In this document: one piece after another, positions 1-8,797 of the stretch | Numbering within the stretch: position 1 is the first letter of the stretch | Layout of the letters: every line of letters begins with the position of its first letter | Assembly: GCF_019218755.1 (NCBI RefSeq) | Contig: NZ_JAHUWZ010000008.1 | Location: forward strand, 124,001-188,000 | Direction of reading: 5' to 3' | Length of the DNA: 64,000 bases | Source of the DNA: Acidovorax sp. sif1233 | GTDB lineage: Bacteria; Pseudomonadota; Gammaproteobacteria; Burkholderiales; Burkholderiaceae_C | Made by a program: the position numbers and the translations under genes | Notes under the pieces: generated by a model | The model's input: only the letters and a program-made list of their open reading frames with translations | Databases searched by the model: none | What the model was told of the DNA's origin: nothing

Positions 1-2657
1 CCGAAGCCGGTGCGCAGCGGCAGCAGGCTGCCGTCGTCCACCAGGCCGCCCATCGCCGCGCGGGTGTCGTACACGCGCAGTCGGTTCTCGGGCACCACGG
101 AGCGCAGGGCCCGTGCGTCCGGCGCCGTCCAGGCACCGGTGCGTCCCTGGAAGAACGACAGGTAGTGCCGCGCGGCCGCCACGGCCCCGGCTTCGTCATC
201 GACCAGCACGTCGATCACGCCGTTGGCATGCTGCACGCGGCTGGGGCCGATGTGCTCGGGCTTGAACACGCCCAGGCCGCCGCCCTCGATCATGGCCGGG
301 CCGCCCATGCCGATGTTGCTGCCGCGCGTGGCGATGATCACGTCGCTGCAGCCCAGCAGGGCCGCGTTGCCCGCAAAGCAGCGCCCCGCCGCGATGCCGA
401 TCACCGGCACCTGGCCCGAGAGCGCGGCGTAGCTGGCGAAGGTGTGCACGTGCAGGCCGGCCACCACGGGCATGTCGGTGTCGCCCGGGCGGCCGCCGCC
501 GCCTTCGGCGAACAGCACCACGGGCAGCTTCTGCGCCAGCGCCACGCCCAGCATGCGGTCGGTCTTGGCGTGGTTGCGCGCGCCCTGGGTGCCCGCGAGC
601 ACGGTCGCGTCGTAGGACATGACCACGGCGCGGGACTTCTCGGGCCCGAACAGCGCGCCGTTGATGCCGCCGATGCCCGTGACCATGCCGTCGGCGGGCG
701 TGTTGGCGATGAGGTCATCCAGGCTGCGGCGGCGCGTCTGCGCGGCGATGGCCAGCGTGCCGTATTCGATGAAGCTGTCCGCGTCGCACAGGTCGGCGAT
801 GTTCTCGCGCGCGGTGCGCCCGCCCTGGGCGTGGCGCCTGGCGATGGCCTCGGGCCGCGCGGCGTCGAGCGTGAAGGCGTGGCGGTCCCGCACGCGCTGC
901 AGGTCGGGGCGAATGGCATCCAGGTCCTGCTGCGCGCCCTGTGCGTCCTGGGCGGCGTCCGCCCCCTCCACGGCATCGAGCACCAGCAGCGGCTGGCCCT
1001 GCACGAGGTAGCCGCCCGGCACCGCGAGCAGCGCGCGCACACGGCCCGCATGCGGCGCCAGCAGCATGTGCTCCATCTTCATGGACTCGAGCACGGCCAG
1101 TTCAGCACCCGCGGCCACCACGTCGCCCTCGGACACGCTCAGTTGCACGAGGCGCGCGGGCATGGGAGCGAGCACGGCGCCTTCGGGTGCGGGCGCTGAC
1201 GGATTTTGGGGGTCTTGAGCGCTAGCGCCCGAATCACATGCACCAGCAGCTATATTTTTGGTAGCAACCAGCAGTTCTGGCAGCACCGACTCCAGCCAGC
1301 GCGTATGCACCTGCTGGCTTTCCATTTCGGGCCGCGCGGCCAGGGCCTGCAGCAGCGCCAGATTGGTGGCCACGCCCTCAATGCGGCACTCGGCCAGCGC
1401 GCGTTGCGAGCGGCGCAGCGCATCGGCAAAACGTGGGCCGCCCGTGTGCACGATGAGCTTGGCCAGCAGCGTGTCGTAGTGCGGCGAGGGCGTGGCGCCC
1501 GCTGCGCCGTGCGTGTCCACGCGCACGCCGGGGCCGGTGGGAAGGTCGAAGCGGGTGAGCGTGCCGCTGCCGGGGGTGGCACCGCCCTGCGCGTCCAGCG
1601 TCTCGGCGTTGATGCGCCACTGCACCGCAAAGCCGCGCACGGCGGGCGGCGCGGCGGGGTCGAGCCCGATGTCTTGCAGCCTGCGGCCGGCCGCCAGCGC
1701 GATCTGCGCCTGTACCAGGTCCACGCCGGTCACCTCTTCGGTGATGGTGTGCTCCACCTGCAGGCGCGGGTTGCATTCGATGAACACGAAGGGCACGTCG
1801 CTGGAGGCCAGGTCCACCAGGAACTCGAAGGTGCCCAGGCCCTCGTAGGCCACCGCGCGCGCCATGGCCAGCGCGGCGGCGATGATGCGTTCACGCAGCG
1901 GCGCGGGCAGCGAAGGGCTGGGCGCGATCTCCACCACCTTCTGAAAGCGCCGCTGCAGCGTGCACTCGCGCTCGCCCAGCGCGACCACGTCCTGGCCGTC
2001 GCCCAGCACCTGCACCTCGGTGTGGCGCGCGTTGGACATGAGCCGCTCCACATACACGCCGTCCACGCCAAACGCGGCCTGCGCCTCGCTGCGGCAGCGC
2101 GCGTAGGCGGCGGGCAGGTCGTCCTGCGCCTGCACGGCGCGCATGCCGCGCCCGCCGCCGCCGCCAATCGCCTTGATCACGATGCCGGCGCCGCCCTGCT
2201 GCGCGAAGAAGGCCTGGGCCTCCTCCAGCGACACCGCCGCCTGGGTGCCCGGCATGAGCGGCACGCCCTGCTGCAGCGCCAGCGCGCGGGCCTGCGCCTT
2301 GTCGCCGAACAGCGCGAGCTGCGCGGGCGTGGGACCGATGAAACGCAGGCCGGCCCCGGCGCAGGCGCGCGCGAAGTCGGCGCGTTCGCTCAGGAAGCCG
2401 TAGCCGGGGTGCACGGCGTCGCAGCCCTGCGCCTGCGCGATGGCGATGATGCGCGCGCCGTCCAGGTACGCGGCGGGCCCGGTGGCGCCCAGGGCGACGG
2501 CGGTGCCCGCGGCCTGCACGTGCGGGCTGGCCGCATCGTCATCGGCAAACACGGCCACGCTGGCGATGCCCAGGTCATGAAGGCCGCGCACGGTGCGCAG
2601 CGCAATCTCCCCCCGATTGGCGACAAGAACTTTGGTGAACAGAGCGGGCGATGGCAT
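1..2657 (-). CDS. Single-chain biotin-dependent acyl-CoA carboxylase, C-terminus cut by window edge
   Basis: Carboxylates an acyl-CoA using ATP, bicarbonate and an attached biotin. The 885 residues present show, in order, a biotin carboxylase domain (about 1-455, starting VLVANRGEIALRT, with the ATP-grasp loop KAIGGGGGRGMR near 160), a biotinyl domain with ESMKMEHML (biotin lysine K527), and a carboxyltransferase domain from about 560 (GGGGRPGDTDM near 717) that runs off the window. This order matches the single-chain long-chain acyl-CoA carboxylase type rather than multi-subunit ACC. The start follows a 65-bp gap after the acyl-CoA synthetase, implying one transcript that activates then carboxylates an acid. 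The substrate is not readable from sequence. The 457-490 linker is low-conservation and contains a repeat element (see 1205-1265). Confidence 0.9.
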   Translation of the reverse strand, partial: MPSPALFTKVLVANRGEIALRTVRGLHDLGIASVAVFADDDAASPHVQAAGTAVALGATGPAAYLDGARIIAIAQAQGCDAVHPGYGFLSERADFARACAGAGLRFIGPTPAQLALFGDKAQARALALQQGVPLMPGTQAAVSLEEAQAFFAQQGGAGIVIKAIGGGGGRGMRAVQAQDDLPAAYARCRSEAQAAFGVDGVYVERLMSNARHTEVQVLGDGQDVVALGERECTLQRRFQKVVEIAPSPSLPAPLRERIIAAALAMARAVAYEGLGTFEFLVDLASSDVPFVFIECNPRLQVEHTITEEVTGVDLVQAQIALAAGRRLQDIGLDPAAPPAVRGFAVQWRINAETLDAQGGATPGSGTLTRFDLPTGPGVRVDTHGAAGATPSPHYDTLLAKLIVHTGGPRFADALRRSQRALAECRIEGVATNLALLQALAARPEMESQQVHTRWLESVLPELLVATKNIAAGACDSGASAQDPQNPSAPAPEGAVLAPMPARLVQLSVSEGDVVAAGAELAVLESMKMEHMLLAPHAGRVRALLAVPGGYLVQGQPLLVLDAVEGADAAQDAQGAQQDLDAIRPDLQRVRDRHAFTLDAARPEAIARRHAQGGRTARENIADLCDADSFIEYGTLAIAAQTRRRSLDDLIANTPADGMVTGIGGINGALFGPEKSRAVVMSYDATVLAGTQGARNHAKTDRMLGVALAQKLPVVLFAEGGGGRPGDTDMPVVAGLHVHTFASYAALSGQVPVIGIAAGRCFAGNAALLGCSDVIIATRGSNIGMGGPAMIEGGGLGVFKPEHIGPSRVQHANGVIDVLVDDEAGAVAAARHYLSFFQGRTGAWTAPDARALRSVVPENRLRVYDTRAAMGGLVDDGSLLPLRTGF
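1205..1265 (-). repeat. Palindromic repeat element embedded in frame in the carboxylase gene
   Basis: On the minus strand the core (1240-1265) reads GCTAC, CAAAAATATAGC, TGCTGGTGC, followed by GGGCGCTAGCGC at about 1219-1230. It matches the intergenic copy at 16578-16603 at 20 of 26 positions, and all six differences are transitions. Here it is translated without a stop as roughly residues 465-482 (VATKNIAAGACDSGASAQD), in the linker before the biotinyl domain. Confidence 0.6.
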
Positions 2658-2722
2658 GGGGTGTTGCTATGGTTGGTGGAGCTGCCAGCGCAGGATGGGC
2701 AAGCGCTGGAATCGTTTCTGGT

Positions 2723-4330
2723 TCAGAGGTCGCGCAGCAGGCGGCGCAGCACCTTGCCGGCGCCCGTGGCCGGCAGCGCGTCGATGAAGCGCACCTCGCG
2801 CGGGGCCTTGTAGGGCGCCATGTTCTCGCGGCACCAGGCCACCAGGGCAGCGGCGTCCACGTCCTGGCCGGGTTTCTTCACGATGAAGGCACGCACCACC
2901 TCGCCCTTTTCCGCGTCGGGCACGCCGATGACGGCGGCCTGGGCCACGGCGGGATGCTTGATGAGCAGGGTCTCCACCTCTTCCGGGAACACGCTGTAGC
3001 CGGAGACCTTGATCATCTCCTTGAAGCGGCCGATGAAGGTGACGTAGCCGTCGGCATCGATCTTGCCCATGTCGCCGGTGTAGACCCAGCCCTCCCGCAG
3101 GGTCTTGGCCGTGGCCTCGGGCTTGTTCCAGTAGCCCTTGAAGTTGCCGGGGCCGTGGATGGTGATCTCGCCCACCTCGCCCGTGGCCAGCGGCGCGCCG
3201 GTGTCGGGGTCGACGATGCGCAAGGTGTTGCCCGGCACCGGCTTGCCCTGGGTGCCCCAGCGGATCGCGTCCACCGGCATGGCGGTATCCACCGTGTGGG
3301 TTTCGCTCAAGCCGTAGGCGGCCTCGTGCGCGATGCAATGGGGCGCGAACTGCCGCCACTGCTGGGCGAGCGCCTCGGTGAAGGTGATGCCGAAGCTCGT
3401 GACCGGGTTGCGGCGCAGCGCGCTCCAGTCCATGGCGCGCGCGCCCGGCACCTGCATGAGCGCGCCGTTCATGGGCGCGATGCTGTACCACCAGGTGATG
3501 CGGTGGCGCTCCAGCGCCTGGGCCACACCCAGCGGATCGAAGCGGTACAGCAGCACGGCCGTGGCGCCGGTGTAAACGGGCAGGTTCACGCCCATCACCA
3601 TGCCGGCGATGTGGTACAGCGGCGCCACCGCGAGCAGCGTCTCCTGCTGCGTCATGCCATTGCAGTCGGCCGACGCGGCGGTCTTGAAGGTGGCGTTGCC
3701 GTAGCTCAGCATCGCGCCCTTGGGCAACCCCGTGGTGCCCGAGGTGTAGGTCATGAGCGAGACATCGTCCATGGACAGCGCCACGGGCGCGGGCCGCTGC
3801 CCGGTGCGCGTGGCGGCCAGGAAGTCCTCGCAACCCGCGGGGGCTGGCGCCATGGCGGCACGCATGGCCAGCAGCTCGGCGGGCGCGTCGATGCTGAGCG
3901 CGCCGTCGGGCAGCAGCTCGGCATAGCGCACCACGAACACGTGCCGCAGCGCCGTGCTGGCGCGCACCTTGTCCACCACGGGCAGCAGCACGTCGGCCGC
4001 GACGATCACGCGCGCCTGCAGGTCGGTGAGCTGGTATTCCAGCTCGTGCTCCTTGTTCAGCGGCCCGCAGGGGCAGACGATGGCGCCGATCTTCTGGATG
4101 CCGTAGTGCGCCATCACGTACTGCGGGCAGTTGTTCATGAACAGCGCCACGGGCTCGCCCTTGCCCACGCCCAGCGCCTGCAGGCGCGCGGCGAAGGCGT
4201 CGCTGGCCGCGTCGAGCTCTGCCCAGGTGACGGGCTGGCCGTACCAGAGGTACGCGGTGCGGTCGGGCGTTTCGCGCGCGTGGCGGCGCAGGTGTTCGTG
4301 CAGCGGCAGCTGCGGTGCGGTCTGTGGCAT
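2723..4330 (-). CDS. AMP-dependent acyl-CoA synthetase/ligase
   Basis: A 535-residue ANL-superfamily enzyme that converts a carboxylic acid, ATP and CoA to acyl-CoA, AMP and PPi. It shows the phosphate-binding motif YTSGTTGLPKG (about 194-204), the adenylate motif YGLSETHT, the hinge motif GRFKEMIKVSGYSVFPEE (about 440-457), and the C-terminal lysine in GKVLRRLLRDL (K526). The start at 4330 faces the TetR gene across a 159-bp region with candidate operators. It is probably co-transcribed with the downstream carboxylase. Chain length and substrate are unknown; the family covers fatty and aromatic acids. Confidence 0.9.
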   Translation of the reverse strand: MPQTAPQLPLHEHLRRHARETPDRTAYLWYGQPVTWAELDAASDAFAARLQALGVGKGEPVALFMNNCPQYVMAHYGIQKIGAIVCPCGPLNKEHELEYQLTDLQARVIVAADVLLPVVDKVRASTALRHVFVVRYAELLPDGALSIDAPAELLAMRAAMAPAPAGCEDFLAATRTGQRPAPVALSMDDVSLMTYTSGTTGLPKGAMLSYGNATFKTAASADCNGMTQQETLLAVAPLYHIAGMVMGVNLPVYTGATAVLLYRFDPLGVAQALERHRITWWYSIAPMNGALMQVPGARAMDWSALRRNPVTSFGITFTEALAQQWRQFAPHCIAHEAAYGLSETHTVDTAMPVDAIRWGTQGKPVPGNTLRIVDPDTGAPLATGEVGEITIHGPGNFKGYWNKPEATAKTLREGWVYTGDMGKIDADGYVTFIGRFKEMIKVSGYSVFPEEVETLLIKHPAVAQAAVIGVPDAEKGEVVRAFIVKKPGQDVDAAALVAWCRENMAPYKAPREVRFIDALPATGAGKVLRRLLRDL

Positions 4331-4422
4331 GGCGTTGTCTCCGAGGTGTCTGGAATCGCTGGTTCTAAGGGCTTGCTAAGGGTTTGCGATAGGCACCCCT
4401 GCCCGCCAGCGTCTTGCCAATA

Positions 4423-4457
4423 TATACCGACTGGTAGAACAATGCTACCCATGGGTA
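4423..4457. promoter_or_regulatory. Paired candidate TetR operators in the divergent promoter region
   Basis: Two palindromes sharing TACC/GGTA arms lie in tandem: TACCgactGGTA (4425-4436) and TACCCATGGGTA (4446-4457). They sit in the 159-bp region between the acyl-CoA synthetase and the TetR gene, where an autoregulating TetR-family dimer would be expected to bind. The second palindrome ends 32 bp before the chosen TetR start. Confidence 0.55.
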
Positions 4458-4489
4458 TAAATCAACCGTCACACAAAGGACAGCCTGCC

Positions 4490-5137
4490 ATGGGCCAGCA
4501 GCTCCCCATGCAGGCCAGCGGCCGGCAGAAAGCCGCCACGGCCGGGTCGGACGAGAAGCGCGAGCGCATCCTGCGCGCAGCAGAGGCGCTGTTCGATGCG
4601 CAGGGCTACGCCAACACCACCATCGAGCAGATCGTGCAGAAGCTGGGGGTGACCAAGCCCTTCGTCTACTACTACTTCCGCAACAAGCAGGAGATCTTCG
4701 AGACCCTGTCGTGGGCACCCGCCGTGGCGTGCTTCACGGCCATGGACTTCGCCGAGGACGACCCGCGCCCCGCGCACGTGAAGGTGGCCGAGGGCATCGA
4801 CCGCCTGATCCGCGCCACGCTCGCGCACCACCCGTCGGCGTTCTTTCCGTACCGCGAACCCCAGGTGTACCGCCCCGAATACCTGGCCACCCAGAAGCAG
4901 CTGGCCAACCATTTCTACGACAAGCTCTGCGCCCTGCTCGAGGAAGGCCGCGAGGACGGCATGTTCGAGTTCCACGACACCAAGATCACCGCCCTGGCGG
5001 CCTGCAGCCTGCCGGGCTTTCTCTACAACTGGTACCGACCGGACGGCCGCCTGTCGGCCGACGAAGTGGCGCAGGAACTGTCCACGCTGGCCTACCGGGT
5101 GCTGGGCCTGCGCGCCCGGCGCCGGCCCGCGCGCTGA
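4490..5137 (+). CDS. TetR/AcrR-family transcriptional regulator
   Basis: A 215-residue repressor-type protein. The N-terminal helix-turn-helix runs from about 22 to 68 (KRERILRAAEALFDAQGYAN, then KLGVTKPFVYYYFRNKQEIF); the C-terminal ligand domain is not assignable. The start at 4490 is chosen because AAAGGA (4475-4480) precedes it at normal spacing; in-frame ATGs at 4442 and 4451 would put a candidate operator inside the gene. Divergent orientation suggests it represses the acyl-CoA synthetase/carboxylase operon and itself, probably induced by an acyl-CoA or its free acid (inference). Confidence 0.85.
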   Translation: MGQQLPMQASGRQKAATAGSDEKRERILRAAEALFDAQGYANTTIEQIVQKLGVTKPFVYYYFRNKQEIFETLSWAPAVACFTAMDFAEDDPRPAHVKVAEGIDRLIRATLAHHPSAFFPYREPQVYRPEYLATQKQLANHFYDKLCALLEEGREDGMFEFHDTKITALAACSLPGFLYNWYRPDGRLSADEVAQELSTLAYRVLGLRARRRPAR

Positions 5138-5189
5138 GCGCGGCGAGAGTCTTTCGTCCCCACACACCCCTCAAGGAAACCTAGCCACC

Positions 5190-6170
5190 ATGCTGCTGTC
5201 ACGACGATCCACACTGGCGCTGCTCGGCGCCACATCGCTCGGCCTGAGCCGCGCGCTGCACGCCTCCGCCCCGTTCCCGGCCAAGCCGCTGCGCTGGATC
5301 GTGCCCTACCCCGCGGGCGGCGGCTCCGATTTCATGGCGCGCACGGTGGGCCAGCCCATGTCGGCCGCCGTGGGCCAGAGCGTGGTGGTGGACAACAAGC
5401 CCGGCGGCAATGGCGCCATCGCCGTGGCCGATGTGCTGCGCGGCCCGGCCGACGGGCACACGCTCATCAACGTGGACAACGGCACGCTGGTCTTCAACCC
5501 GGTGCTGTACCGCAAGCTCGGCTACGCGCCCGACAAGGACCTCAAGCTCGTGACGCTGCTGGCGCGCGCCCCGATGATCCTGGTCGTGGGCCCCGCCTGC
5601 GACGCCAAGGACGCGAAGGAGTTCATCGAGCAGGCGCGGCGCCAGCCCGGCACGCTCAACTTTGGCTCGGCGGGCGCGGGCACGCCGCAGCACATGGCGA
5701 TGGAGATGCTCATGCACCACGCCCGACTGAAGATGACGCACATCCCCTACAAGGGATCGTCGCCCGCGCTCGCCGACCTGGCGGGCGGGCAGATCCCGGC
5801 GGTGATGAGCGACTACGCGGCCGCGGGCGGCTTCCTGCAGGCGGGCAAGCTGCGCGCGCTGGCGGTGGCCGACAGCCGGCGCCACCCGCGCCTGCCCGAT
5901 GTCCCCACGTTCGAGGAACTGGGACTCAAGGGCGTGGAGGCCACGGCGCTGGTGGGCGTGGCGGTGCATGCGTCCACGCCGGATGCCACCGTGCAGGCGC
6001 TGCAGAAAGCCATCGCCCAGGCCCTGCTGTCGCCGCAGACCAGCGCCCGGTACCGCGAGGTGGGGATCGAGCCCGTGGGCAACACGCCGCAGGAGTTCAC
6101 GCAGATGATCACGGCCGAGGTGTCGCGCTGGCACCCGCTGATACGCAGCCTGGGCATCGCGCTCGACTGA
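5190..6170 (+). CDS. Bug-family tripartite tricarboxylate transporter substrate-binding protein
   Basis: A 326-residue periplasmic binding protein of the TctC/Bug family. The N-terminus MLLSRRSTLALLGA carries a twin-arginine-like motif and a cleavable signal (about 1-26). Family landmarks follow: WIVPYPAGGGSDFMAR, VVVDNKPGGNG, LNFGSAGAGTPQH, HIPYKGSSPALADL. A good ribosome-binding site (AAGGA) precedes the start. No TctA/TctB membrane genes are in the window, so it must use a transporter encoded elsewhere or act in sensing. It may share a transcript with the upstream TetR gene. Confidence 0.9.
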   Translation: MLLSRRSTLALLGATSLGLSRALHASAPFPAKPLRWIVPYPAGGGSDFMARTVGQPMSAAVGQSVVVDNKPGGNGAIAVADVLRGPADGHTLINVDNGTLVFNPVLYRKLGYAPDKDLKLVTLLARAPMILVVGPACDAKDAKEFIEQARRQPGTLNFGSAGAGTPQHMAMEMLMHHARLKMTHIPYKGSSPALADLAGGQIPAVMSDYAAAGGFLQAGKLRALAVADSRRHPRLPDVPTFEELGLKGVEATALVGVAVHASTPDATVQALQKAIAQALLSPQTSARYREVGIEPVGNTPQEFTQMITAEVSRWHPLIRSLGIALD

Positions 6171-6248
6171 CGGGCCCAGCCTTCTCCCTCCCGCCGGGGT
6201 GGCAAGCCCGCCCCGGTCTCACCACGACAAGAAAGCGAGACAAGCACC

Positions 6249-7517
6249 ATGCTGCGCCACCCCCTGACGCGTTCCCTCACGCCCCTGGCCGCCTGTGCGG
6301 CCCTGCTGTGCACCGCCGCCGCCTCCACGGCCTGGTCGCAGGAGACCTTCAAGGTCGCCTACATCGACCCGCTCTCGGGCCCCTTCGCCAACGTGGGCGA
6401 GCTCATGCTCACGCACACGCAGTACGCCATCGAGGACATCAACGCCAAGGGCGGCGTGCTCAAGGGCACGAAGCTGCAGTTGCTGCAGTTCGACAGCAAG
6501 CTCTCGGCCCAGGAGAGCCAGAGCGCGCTGCAGGCGGCCATCGACCAGGGGGCCAAGGCCATCGTGACGGGCGGCTCGGGCTCGTCGGTGGTCACGGCGC
6601 TGGTGCAGGCGGCGGCGCGCCACAACCAGCGCAACCCGGGCAAGGAGATCCTGGTGCTCAACCACTCCTCCATCGACCCCGAGCTCACCGGCAAGGCCTG
6701 CAACTTCTGGCACTTCCAGTTCGAGGCCAACACGGCCATGAAGATGAAGGCCATCGCCAACTACATCAAGAAGCAGCCGGACATCAAGAAGGTGTACCTG
6801 CTCAACCAGGACTACGCGCATGGCAAGCAGTGGGCGCACTACGGCCGCGAGATGGTGGGCCTGGCGCGCCCCGACATCCAGTTCGTGGGCGAGGCGCTGC
6901 ACCCCATCGGCCGCGTGAAGGACTTCGCGCCCTATCTCGCCAAGGTCAAGAGCACCGAGGCCGACTCGGTCATCACCGGCAACTGGGGGCAGGACATGAC
7001 ACTGCTGCTCAAGGCGGCGGGTGACGCGGGCTACAACCTGCGCTACTTCAACCACAGCGCGGGCTCCATTCCCGGCACGGTACTGGCGGTGTCGCAGGCC
7101 AAGCAGGGCCAGCTGACATGGGTGGCCGAATGGCACCCGGGCCAGGCCGACACCCCCAAGGTGGACGCGCTCGCCAAGGCCTACCAGGCCAAGACGGGCA
7201 AGGACTTCCTCGCGCCGCGCATCGAGATGACGCCGCGCTTTCTGGCCGCGGCCATCAACAAGGCACAGTCCACCGACCCGGTGAAGGTGGCCCGCGCGCT
7301 GGAAGACCTGACCATCGACTCGGTGGTGGGCCCCGTGCGCATGCGCGGCGAGGACCACCAGCTGCTGCTGCCGCAGGTGGTCAACACCATCGCGCCGGTG
7401 GACGGCAAGACCGTGAAGGTGGGCTGGGAAGGCACGAACTATGGCTTCCGCACCGATGCCGCCTACACCGGCAATGAGCTGGCGCAAGGCACGGACTGCA
7501 AGATGACCAGACCGTAG
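6249..7517 (+). CDS. ABC transporter substrate-binding protein, branched-chain amino acid type
   Basis: A 422-residue periplasmic binding protein of the Peripla_BP_6/LivK type. A signal peptide covers about 1-30 (ending TAWSQ), followed by FKVAYIDPLSGPFANVGE and the ligand-domain motifs typical of the family. No permease (livH/livM) or ATPase (livG/livF) genes are adjacent, so it is an orphan in this window. Its position behind TetR and Bug and opposite the acyl-CoA synthetase/carboxylase operon suggests import of the same carboxylic acid rather than an amino acid (inference). Confidence 0.88.
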   Translation: MLRHPLTRSLTPLAACAALLCTAAASTAWSQETFKVAYIDPLSGPFANVGELMLTHTQYAIEDINAKGGVLKGTKLQLLQFDSKLSAQESQSALQAAIDQGAKAIVTGGSGSSVVTALVQAAARHNQRNPGKEILVLNHSSIDPELTGKACNFWHFQFEANTAMKMKAIANYIKKQPDIKKVYLLNQDYAHGKQWAHYGREMVGLARPDIQFVGEALHPIGRVKDFAPYLAKVKSTEADSVITGNWGQDMTLLLKAAGDAGYNLRYFNHSAGSIPGTVLAVSQAKQGQLTWVAEWHPGQADTPKVDALAKAYQAKTGKDFLAPRIEMTPRFLAAAINKAQSTDPVKVARALEDLTIDSVVGPVRMRGEDHQLLLPQVVNTIAPVDGKTVKVGWEGTNYGFRTDAAYTGNELAQGTDCKMTRP

Positions 7518-7640
7518 CCCCCCTGAGTCGCCTTCGGCGCCTTCCCCCCAGGGGGACGACGCCCTCGCTGCGGGGCGGCCCTGGCTCGGCGTCCCTGGCC
7601 TCGGCAGCGCCCATGTCGCCGGCCGAGCGCCTTGCGGCCG
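7518..7640. repeat. Comamonadaceae-type post-stop intergenic repeat, copy 1
   Basis: It begins right after the stop codon with CCCCCCTGAGTCGCC and continues CTTCCCCCCAGGGGG and GACGACGCCC. The C-run and G-run can pair as a hairpin. Related sequence follows the stop codons at 12491 and 13573. No gene lies in 7518-7710. Confidence 0.55.
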
Positions 7641-7710
7641 CAGGGGAGGCCAACGCGACTAACATGGCCGGTCTTTGCATTCATTGACCCGACCCACGAG
7701 GACCGCGCCC

Positions 7711-8781
7711 ATGCCCGACTTTCGCAGCGACACCGTCACCCAGCCCACGCCCGCCATGCGCGAGGCCATGTTCAAGGCCCCGCTGGGCGACGATGTGTTT
7801 GCCGACGACCCTTCCGTGAACGCACTGCAGGAGCATGCGGCGCAGTTGCTGGGCTTCGAGGCCGCGCTGCTCGCACCCTCGGGCACGCAGACCAACCTGA
7901 TCGCGCTGTGGGGCCACTGCCAGCGCGGCGACGAGGCCATCGTGGGCCAGAGCTGGCACACCTACCGCTGGGAGGCCGGTGGCATGGCGGTGCTGGGCTC
8001 CATCCAGCCGCAGCCGGTGGAGACGCAGCCCGACGGCACCTTGCGCATTGCCGACATCACCGCCGCCATCAAGCCCGACGACCCGCACTTTGCCCGCACC
8101 CGCCTGGTGGTGCTGGAGAACACGACCGGCGGCCAGGTGCTGCCGCCCGCCTACATCGCCGAGGTGGCCCATCTGGCGCGCAGCCGGGGGCTGGCGATGC
8201 ACCTGGACGGCGCGCGCCTGTTCAACGCCGCCACGGCCAACGCGGCGCGCCACGGCACCGATGTGTACGACGAGGCGCGTTCGCTGTGCAGCCATTTCGA
8301 TTCGGTGTCGCTGTGCCTGAGCAAGGGCCTGGGCGCCCCCGTGGGCTCGCTGGTGCTGGGCTCGCGCGACTTCATCCGCCAGGCGCGCCGCACCCGCAAG
8401 ATCCTGGGCGGCGGCATGCGCCAGGCCGGCGTGCTGGCCGCAGCAGGCCACCATGCGCTGGAGCACCACGTGCGCCGACTGGCCGACGACCATGCGAACC
8501 TGGCACGGCTGGCCCAGGGGCTGAGCGATATCAACCAGCGCCATCCGGTGCTGCAGGGCAAGATCACGGTCCACCCCTGGCAGACCAACATCCTGTTCAC
8601 CGACCTGCATGCGGATGTGGCCCCGGCCTTCACCGCCTGGCTGGCCGAGCACGGCGTGCGGGTGACGAGCAGCCTGTACGGCGTCGCCACGCGCCTGCGC
8701 TGGGTGGCGCATCTGGACGTGAGCGAGGCCGATGTGACAGCGGCGCTGGACTGCGTGGGGCGGTTCCAGCTGCCGGGCTGA
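7711..8781 (+). CDS. ltaE: Low-specificity L-threonine aldolase
   Basis: A 356-residue PLP enzyme of fold type I that cleaves L-threonine or L-allo-threonine to glycine and acetaldehyde in the cytoplasm. The start motif MPDFRSDTVTQPT is diagnostic; the PLP lysine lies in LCLSKGLGAPVGS (K205), and the aspartate of HLDGARLFNA contacts the pyridine ring. The start at 7711 has GAGGA nine bases upstream; an in-frame ATG at 7675 is less likely because homologues begin MPDFRSD. Stand-alone gene, convergent with yggS. Confidence 0.93.
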   Translation: MPDFRSDTVTQPTPAMREAMFKAPLGDDVFADDPSVNALQEHAAQLLGFEAALLAPSGTQTNLIALWGHCQRGDEAIVGQSWHTYRWEAGGMAVLGSIQPQPVETQPDGTLRIADITAAIKPDDPHFARTRLVVLENTTGGQVLPPAYIAEVAHLARSRGLAMHLDGARLFNAATANAARHGTDVYDEARSLCSHFDSVSLCLSKGLGAPVGSLVLGSRDFIRQARRTRKILGGGMRQAGVLAAAGHHALEHHVRRLADDHANLARLAQGLSDINQRHPVLQGKITVHPWQTNILFTDLHADVAPAFTAWLAEHGVRVTSSLYGVATRLRWVAHLDVSEADVTAALDCVGRFQLPG

Positions 8782-8797
8782 TCGACCGGCTCATGCT

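Noticed and set aside
165-1199. Long plus-strand open frame of 344 residues
   Set aside because: Antisense shadow of the biotin carboxylase/carboxyltransferase gene; composition is His/Arg/Ala rich and shows no domain.
1206-4480. Plus-strand open frames opposite the carboxylase and acyl-CoA synthetase, and the upstream extension of the TetR frame
   Set aside because: High-GC antisense frames without family motifs; the TetR homology and ribosome-binding site begin only at 4490.
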